64,000 bases of DNA from positions 7,887,701 through 7,951,700 of the forward strand of contig OX345637.1 in the NCBI GenBank assembly GCA_947044365.1. Direction: 5' to 3'. A program made the translations under genes and the position numbers. Below are positions 57,430 to 64,000 of the stretch, in pieces. The notes beneath the pieces were generated by a model, which saw only the letters and a list, made by a program, of their open reading frames with translations, searched no databases and was not told where the DNA came from. The stretch is from Petrosia ficiformis. Lineage: Eukaryota; Porifera; Demospongiae; Haplosclerida; Petrosiidae. Numbering within the stretch: the first letter of the stretch is position 1; every line of letters starts with the position of its first letter.

Positions 57430-57780
57430 AATTATAAAGAATCAAAAAATGATAGGGATATCAAAACCTAAAAAGCACACCGACAAGATTGGGATTGTAC
57501 TTAACCACTTCCACATAACAACCTTACATAAATACAGAACAATAAAAACATTTTCAAAAAAAATGAAAGCACATGTAGGAATACAAAGCACACCAACAAG
57601 GTTGAACCTAACCGCTTCTACCCTACATATAATTATATAATATAAAGAACAATAAAAACATTTTCAAAAGAAATGAAAGCACATGTAGGGATACAAAGCA
57701 CAACAACAAGATCGCGATGGTATTTTAGCAACAAAGTTGAAATAGCCTCTTCCATATACATACATACAACAGTAATTAGT
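57430..57780. repeat. Family G (CTACA) mini-elements, about three units
   Basis: Units share GGGATATCAAAACCTAAAA or TGTAGGGATACAAAGCAC, AACAAGATTG and CACTTCCACATAACAACCTT. Between them is AATAAAAACATTTTCAAAA. They are arranged head to tail as at 40045-40230. Confidence 0.7.
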
Positions 57781-58289
57781 TGTACCTTACTCATAATTAA
57801 AGTTACAAGAACAACATCAAATTAAATTGTTTGTATAATTATAATATAATATAAGAATATATTCTCCAGTGTGTATCACAGGTGGGTGTGGCTTTGCAGT
57901 AATACAGTGCACACCTTCTGGCTTAGATGGTTTGAATAGTGAACTATATTCGAGATTTAAATGATTTCCCATTAAATAATTACAGCGTGACAAAAAGGAT
58001 TTTGCAGTACTTATGACAACAATTTGTGTTTATCTTCATTATTTTGGGAAACAAATGATTTTTATACCATAAACTGGTGGCTATAATTATTAGAAACAGA
58101 TAGTTGTAGAATTATTTTAAATTGTCCATGAATCCCTAATCAATATGATTATTGTTTGGTATATGATTTATACCTGTTTCGTCTACTCCTATTCCTGATT
58201 CGTCTACTAATTTGCATGATATTCCCAATTCATCTAACAATTAATTATCACCAAATAACACAATAACAATAATACTATTACAATTATAC

Positions 58290-58410
58290 AAATAGTAAAA
58301 ACATTTTTTTAAAAGGAAAAAACATGTAGGGATATCAAAACCGAAAAAGCACACAAACAAGATTGTGATGGTACCTTAGCAACGAAACTGTATGTATAAC
58401 TATTATGGTC
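58290..58410 (+). repeat. Family G (CTACA) copy
   Basis: ACATGTAGGGATATCAAAAC, AAAGCACACAAACAAGATTG and TACCTTAGCAACGAAACTGT; right end not clear. Confidence 0.6.
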
Positions 58411-58679
58411 TTTGCTACATTTGTATGTAATTTTAGGCAACACTTTTCTGGGAAGAAGCACACACACATGTGTATATATATATATATATATAATTATATA
58501 TAATAATTATATGTATATATATATGTAAACTCATCTCCAAGGAAGTATAAATAATTGATTAAAGAGTCGACTAAAAATTTAATAGAAGTAATAATTTACT
58601 AAAGTGCATAATAGGGTAGACGAATCTGGAGTAGATGAAACAGGAAGTTATGATTCTGTACTATGCTTTTTTTGCAGCT

Positions 58680-58860
58680 GCTTAACCATTCTAGGGGCCC
58701 CCTTGCAACGTATGACCGTTCTAGGGGCGCTTGGTATGTATGACCACTCTAGGGGCCCTTGGAACATATGACCGTTCTAGGGGCACTTGGTACGTATGAC
58801 CACTCTAGGGGCCCTTAGAACGTATGACCACTCTAGGCGCCCTTGTCGTTAGGTAAAAAA
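58680..58860 (+). repeat. Tandem repeat of about 27 bp with CTAGGGGCCC
   Basis: About six units of GTATGACCRYTCTAGGGGC, then CCTTGGAAC or ACTTGGTAC. A related single unit (CATTCCAGGGGCCCTTGCAA, then GTCATTAGGTAAAC) occurs at about 45152-45210, including the same right flank (GTCGTTAGGTAAA). This is therefore an expanded piece of a dispersed element. Confidence 0.85.
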
Positions 58861-59693
58861 TATAACAGTAAACAATATTGAAATCGCAATAAAACAAGCA
58901 ATAATAAATAATTATTATAAAATATAAATATACATCACTACTTTTACTAGCAAATTTACCTAAGTTTCTTCTTTGTCAAAAATCAAATTTTAAAACATTT
59001 TGGTTAATTAGATATACGGTATACGTAGGCGAATGTGGAATTATTGCAAAAATTTCGAGTAGGCAAAAACAGAGTAGGCGAACCTGCCATAATTCGCTTG
59101 TTGAAGGGGATTATTCCCAGAATGCCTATATAATCCCAGCATGTCAATAGATAATAGAATATGATATATAATAAGATTATCATTATTTCCAGAATGTCTA
59201 ATCCTAAGCCACAAACCAGGAACCCTAAACCCTATGGTTTGCAAAGCAAATGGGATTAGAGATTCTGGAGGTCTGTCTTAAAACAATATTAGAACTCAAA
59301 CGGAATGCCCATGTGTATAACTTAATGAATTGCAGTGACTCACTGAGACAAATATTAGTTTGGAACAGTACAGCAGCCCTGATAAAACATAATTAGGACG
59401 ATTGAACACACATACGCGTGTATGCACAATTAAGTGGAATAGAAATGTTTATTTGGAGTGTCTAATCATGCATTACATGAATCTTGTGTGCATAGATATA
59501 ACACTATGTAGTCATGTGTATTCTGCCTCACCAGAGGTTCACCAGGGACGTCAAAATCCACAGACATTCTCTTTGCTTGGACCAGCTCTGCTCCAAGAAT
59601 AAACGGGGTGTGAAGTTGTGAACTGTGAAATTAATAAGTCTTACTATAGCCACGCCCACAAAAGGAAGCGCTTAAGCGCTTAAAGTTAAGCGC

Positions 59694-62065
59694 ATGGCGC
59701 ATGACGCATGTAATATGGAAGTGAGTGAGGTATTTAGTGGGCAAATTGCATTCATGGTTTATTTAATTACCATACAGAAAATTGCTGCAAGTAAAAAGAA
59801 AGAAAATCCAGTGATGCTAGATTTACCATTTCTAGATATTATTAATCGGAACAATGGAGTCAAATCAGGTATTGTTGACTATGGGAACTTGCAACGGCTC
59901 TTATCAGCAAATAAACAAATTCACAGAGCATTGAATAAAGAACAAAATTAAGTTCTACAAGAAATACATGTGTAACCATGCTTTTATGTGCCACACCCAA
60001 TAATCAGTGGAACCCTTAAATTCCGTTCATAAGCAACATGTACAATGTATGTAACACAAACTATATGTATAGGATATATATAGCCCTGGTTGGAGACCAT
60101 ATAACACCCACGAGATAATTGGTCGAGAGCGTATCCCAAGACAATTATCTCAAGGGTGTTATATGCCCATAACTGCCTCCAAACAGGGCTATATAATATA
60201 TAGCCCTGTTTGGAGGCAGTTATGGGCATATAATTGCATACTTTTGTGTTACCATGGTATAAAATAATATATTATATTATTTTATACCATGGTAACACAA
60301 AAGTATGCAATTAAATCACATTTGATATCACTGTTATCAAGTAGAAACCATAGATTAGTGTTTACTGTAAAAATACAATTAGATGATTTAGTGGATAGAC
60401 ACTATATCTCCCTGTCTACAGGCATGTGGGGTTCATGCGCTCCTGTGTGCATATATCTCCTCACGGTACATCAAAGGTTACCATGGTGATCACCCACGCA
60501 CTGTGGTATAAATAAATAAATATATATATATATGTGTGTGTACTGGTATATAATTTATATTAATCTCTGTTGAAGGTAATCATGGGGATACTTTGGCCCT
60601 GCCATAAAAATTATAATTAAATATATGTACCTCATTAACAAACTTAAATTGTCTCTCTTGAACTGAATATAATTGACTGGTATACAAAATGTATAGCTTC
60701 ATTCTCTTGAAATGAAATATAAATGTTTTGATTTTATGAACAGGTGATGTTGTTCAAATAATTGGAGAACCAGGTAGTGGAAAAAGTGAACTAATGATGA
60801 ATATCACTGCAGAGTGTGTCCTACCAGGATACCTGAATGGAAAACTGGCTGAAGGAGGTGAGATGGGTGTGGCTTATATTAGTACCGACAAGAGAATGGA
60901 TGTGCACAGACTGGTAGCATTGCTTAAAGGAAAAAGTAAGACACTGTAATCTGAAAGTTTAGCATATAAACAATAATTGCATGTGCTTACATTTAATACT
61001 GAAAGTACGTGATACTTCAATACCACTTGTGATAGTCTGGCGAGCAGACCTTGCGCCTCCGCTTTTACATTGGGACGGGGCGGAGGAAAGCCCCGTCCCA
61101 ATGTAAAAGCGGAGGCGAAAGGTCTGCTCGCCAGACTGCACTTGTGAAAGTTCTTGTATTGAGTATTGTCCAATACTAACACACTACTTGTTATTCTGCA
61201 ACACCCATTTAGTTTAGCATTTGAAAATGTTAAGTGAAAGTAAACTTGTGTATTGTGTGCATGCACATTATCAAGTGCTGGTATTATACTCTACCATTGA
61301 TCTCATTCCCAAACTACTTGTAAATGAAAATATCTAGTATCACTAGCTTCCATACTTACGATCCATCACTACATCATTCCATTCATTCATTCATATATCC
61401 CTTGTACTGTGATGAAAGGTTCTTCAGGAAGTGTAAAGCAAGCGAAAGACTTTAGCTCAGCTGTTAGTGAAGCTCTGTATCCAGCTACAAATTCAGTTGA
61501 TTCAGGAATTGCACATGAAAGTTTTATGTCTAGTCTCAGAAGAGTATACACATTTCACTGCCAAACCAGAGAAGAATTGACAGTGACAATGATATTCCTG
61601 AAACAATTCATCACAAATAATCCAGAGGTTTGTGTTATAATTCTTGACAGCATACTCAAAAGTTGGAGAGACAAAACAAACTTTAAGGACCACATAGCAA
61701 CATCTGCCAAGGAAATAGGAATGATAAAAACTTCATGGATCCAGGGACTGAAAGAAATTACACAGGAGTGTAATGTAATTGTATTTGTAGCTGTACCTCG
61801 TATGATGTCAGAAAGAAATGAACATACATGGCAAAGTCTTATAACACATTCCTACTTATTAGAATTTACAAGTGCACATGTTCCTCTAACACTTGCTAGC
61901 TCACGAGATTATAAAAAAGACGTTTTAAAAGAAGTCCCCACATTTGGTAATGCTTCTCATTCGTTGCAGTACCTTGGAGGTAGAGTTGATGACAAGAGTA
62001 ATGCAAAACAAAGAATTGATTTTTGTATTACTAGTAGTGGAATTCAGTTCATCCATAGGAAGTGA
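59694..62065 (+). CDS. XRCC2: XRCC2, RAD51 paralogue, 3 exons
   Basis: Exons: 59694-59868, 60744-60935, 61419-62065; 337 aa (human XRCC2 has 280). Exon 2 opens with GDVVQIIGEPGSGKSELMMN, matching HGDILEFHGPEGTGKTEM of human XRCC2. Walker A is at about residues 66-73. Exon 3 has Walker B VCVIILDSIL at about residue 190 and ends ITSSGIQFIHRK, like the IIGESGVEF tail of XRCC2. XRCC2 acts with RAD51D in the BCDX2 complex that loads RAD51 during homologous recombination in the nucleus. The N-terminal exon is less conserved. Within it 59730-59777 has a GT start, an AG end and a length of 48 nt, so it could be a tiny in-frame intron; the true protein may lack those 16 residues. The exon 3 acceptor could also be 61419 or 9 nt downstream (CTTCAG); both keep the frame. 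Confidence 0.85.
60065..60315. repeat. Nested palindromes in XRCC2 intron 1
   Basis: GTTTGGAGGCAGTTATGGGC with CATATAA (about 60207) mirrors TTATATGCCCATAACTGCCT (about 60160). A second palindrome, CATACTTTTGTGTTACCATG (about 60237), mirrors CATGGTAACACAAAAGTATG at the right, around a TATTATATTATA centre. Two foldback elements lie back to back. Confidence 0.8.
61035..61138. repeat. Near-perfect GC-rich hairpin in XRCC2 intron 2
   Basis: AGTCTGGCGAGCAGACCTTG, CGCCTCCGC and TTTTACATTGGGACGGGGC are mirrored almost base for base by GCCCCGTCCCAATGTAAAA, GCGGAGGCG and CTGCTCGCCAGACT, around a GGAGGAAA loop. The arms are about 48 bp. Its GC content is far above the surrounding DNA, which points to a recently inserted foldback MITE. 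Confidence 0.9.
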
Positions 62066-62892
62066 AAGTGCATTTAGTTTTAGACTTACTGTAAAGCTAA
62101 CACTACTATTTACATTCTTTATTGTGGTTAGACCGACTACCTTAAAACTATAGACCATTTCAGATCATTAATAGCAATAAATGGTATCAACAAAAAGATT
62201 AATTGATGATATTATCATGACGTTATATGTTCATAATAAAAATTATTATAATTATATTCTTTTTAAAAATGTAATACATCTGTCGTATTGCCATGTCACT
62301 CAGTCTTAGTAACATTACTCTCTCAAACATGTACATAAGGTGATTCTGAAAAGAAGTACCAAATTTGGGAGGGAGAGATAGAGAAGAGATAGTGAGGGGA
62401 GAGAGAAAGAGATGGTGAGGCAGAGATGGTAAGAAATCACTTACAAGTTGAAGATTTGTGATGAATTTCAATATGCAAAATAATTACTAAATTTGGTGAA
62501 CATTTCAATGATGATGCAAAAACATTATTAGAAAACTGTGAATTAAGCTAGCCAAGTAATTAAATCAGATTGGCTGGAATGAATGCTCCACCATGTGCAG
62601 ATGTTCTGTATGAAGATTCAAAAAAGAAGAATACTGTGATGGATCCACTGATCATGAAACACAGGGAAATAAAGAGAGACAGATGTCCAGAATACTCAAC
62701 CTAGTCATTCAAATACTTTAATCACATAATTCCATTCTTAGTTAATTGATTAAAATTTTTATATTAAAACAAAAAAAATAGTAACGCTTTTGTAGATAGT
62801 AAAAAATGAATGCAGTTAAAACAGAGGTTACCAAAATGAATAGTTATTAGTTAATTGATATATAAAATAGTTTCTTTAGTAGATAATACCAT
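62066..62892. other. Convergent intergenic region after XRCC2
   Basis: AATAAA at about 62175 is a candidate XRCC2 polyadenylation signal. A purine-rich GAGAGA tract lies at 62368-62430. No gene recognised. Confidence 0.5.
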
Positions 62893-63272
62893 CTATTCAT
62901 GTCCATGAAGGATGTGCTTCAGTTCTTCAACAAGAGTCTCATGGCGATATGCAACTCGAATGTTGGGGACATTGGTTCTAGTAATATCATTACCTCCAGG
63001 CCCTTCTTCCTCAAAATGAGCTCCAAGCCAGTGACGCTTCACCTGTGTAAATAAATTCATCACATTATAATAAAGATTACTCTGTGTAGGGTTTTCAATT
63101 AATGTTCTCACAACTTTCTTCTAGAATTAAAACAGATTCTACAACCTTAGTTATCTTGAGAAACAGTCTTCGAGTGCTAATTACTAGTTTTCTTAGTCTT
63201 ATAACAAGTGATGTCAAGATTAAACTTGAACTTACCACAAACTAACCCTTTTTGAGATATTGCTTTGGACAT
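62893..63272 (-). CDS. Small protein of unknown function, 2-exon model
   Basis: Exon 1 63236-63272 ([12 protein letters not shown]) joins exon 2 62893-63113 in frame through GT and AG signals and gives 85 aa. Exon 2 reads [60 protein letters not shown], then [13 protein letters not shown] and a stop. The composition (amphipathic helices, basic and aromatic residues) looks like a real small protein and could suit an organelle or ribosome-associated factor, but no family was recognised. Other acceptors (63122 or 63042) are possible, so exon 1 is uncertain. The gene converges with XRCC2. Confidence 0.45.
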
Positions 63273-63417
63273 ATACACATACATATACATGGTTATAGTC
63301 CATATACTAATTAAATCTTCAAGAATTGTTGCATGCGAATTCCAATAGTATTTCGGTACAGGTTCACTGATTCAGTAAGATTAAGCTTAGCAATTAAGTC
63401 CAACTAGCTCTTTAGTA

Positions 63418-63728
63418 GTGCTGGGAATCAGTAGAGACACCAATATCGATTATTAGTGCACCCAATATCGATTGATTATCGATAATATCAGAGTAAGTAA
63501 TTAATTACTTGACAGGCATGAAAATAGATAATTTGGATATCATGTACCAAATACAAAACCAGTTGTAAGTTAAGTTACTAGGATGTTTAAAAAAAAAAAA
63601 AAATGGCTTGTACTGAATGTGCAATGCGATAAGTACAAATCAATTTCTGGTCACAATATCAATTATCACTAAATTTGCTATATCGATAACGATTATCGAT
63701 ATTTTGATTATCGGGTCCTAGCACTACT
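63418..63728. repeat. Inverted-repeat MITE with ATCGATA motifs
   Basis: GTAGTGCTGGGAATCAGT at the left and GGTCCTAGCACTAC at the right are inverted ends. The interior has mirrored ATATCGATTGATTATCGATA and TATCGATAACGATTATCGAT blocks and a poly-A run. No coding capacity. Confidence 0.75.
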
Positions 63729-63841
63729 CATTAGACGGTTGTTTATATACATGTAAAAATGTCATTATCAATGTATTGTGGACATGCACCTAACTGATTA
63801 AACAACTGTTTTTGTTAGTAATAACACAGGAAGTTTTAACT

Positions 63842-63858
63842 ATGGATCCTTCATCAAG
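63842..63858 (+). CDS. Possible first exon of the next plus-strand gene
   Basis: ATGGATCCTTCATCAAG is followed by a strong donor GTGAGT, giving MDPSS plus a split Arg codon. It lies 570 bp from, and divergent to, the small minus-strand gene. The next exon would be outside the window, so support is only a start codon and a donor. Confidence 0.2.
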
Positions 63859-64000
63859 GTGAGTTCAAAACTGAGGAGTATGCTTACTTACATACATGTA
63901 CATGAAAATGTTATGATCTGTTTAGAGAACATTTCATTATTTAGGTGGACTTATACAGTTAATATCTAACTTCACACAATGTAGGGTCACATAATGGATA

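Larger units (their letters stand above)
56324..59693. other. Intergenic repeat-rich region between TLCD5 and XRCC2
   Basis: No gene recognised in 3.4 kb. Contains several CTACA-ended mini-elements (57430-57780, 58290-58410), TA runs (about 58475-58515), and a CTAGGGGC tandem array (58680-58860). The 5' end of TLCD5 and the XRCC2 promoter must lie at its borders. Confidence 0.5.

Overview
This is eukaryotic, intron-rich, AT-rich animal DNA. The recognisable genes are metazoan types: a USF-type bHLH-zipper factor, CENATAC, lysosomal beta-glucuronidase, XRCC2, a TLC-domain protein, a TRIM-NHL protein and two VWA/alpha-kinases. The compact genes with many small introns, the dense short inverted-repeat elements and the ubiquitous TACATGTA repeats suggest a sponge of the Amphimedon type. 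That assignment is inference; a database search would settle it.

Layout. 1-2.2 kb: no gene seen. 2.2-4.0 kb (minus): CENATAC (CCDC84), 3' end not found. 4.2-11.0 kb (plus): a ten-exon USF orthologue, head-to-head with CENATAC across about 200 bp that carry three CACGTG E-boxes, the site bound by USF itself. 12.6-35.1 kb: two twelve-exon beta-glucuronidase genes in a large head-to-head inverted duplication around a 157 bp GC-rich promoter that also has a CACGTG. The minus copy keeps both catalytic glutamates. The plus copy has Ala in place of the acid/base Glu and is probably a pseudoenzyme. 35-41 kb: transposon-derived DNA, including a 1.5 kb terminal-inverted-repeat element and a non-LTR retrotransposon 3' fragment. 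41.4-42.4 kb (minus): a small secreted Calx-beta-like protein. 45.7-52.3 kb (plus): a tandem pair of genes with the architecture Ubl-Ubl-VWA-alpha-kinase, with a near-identical patch over the kinase core that suggests gene conversion. 52.6-54.9 kb (minus): an intronless TRIM-NHL protein, convergent with the second kinase. 55.6-56.3 kb (minus): TLCD5 (TMEM136)-like. 59.7-62.1 kb (plus): XRCC2. 62.9-63.3 kb (minus): an unrecognised small protein.

The most unusual items are the Ubl-Ubl-VWA-alpha-kinase pair beside a probable E3 ligase, the glucuronidase enzyme/pseudoenzyme pair with one shared promoter, and the USF gene with a possible autoregulatory E-box cluster. The rest is dominated by several families of short inverted-repeat elements, tRNA-like SINEs and minisatellites. 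Their shared or unshared presence in the two glucuronidase arms gives relative ages. All exon boundaries were read by eye from GT/AG signals and kept only when the reading frame closed. UTRs, transcription starts and polyadenylation sites were not determined.
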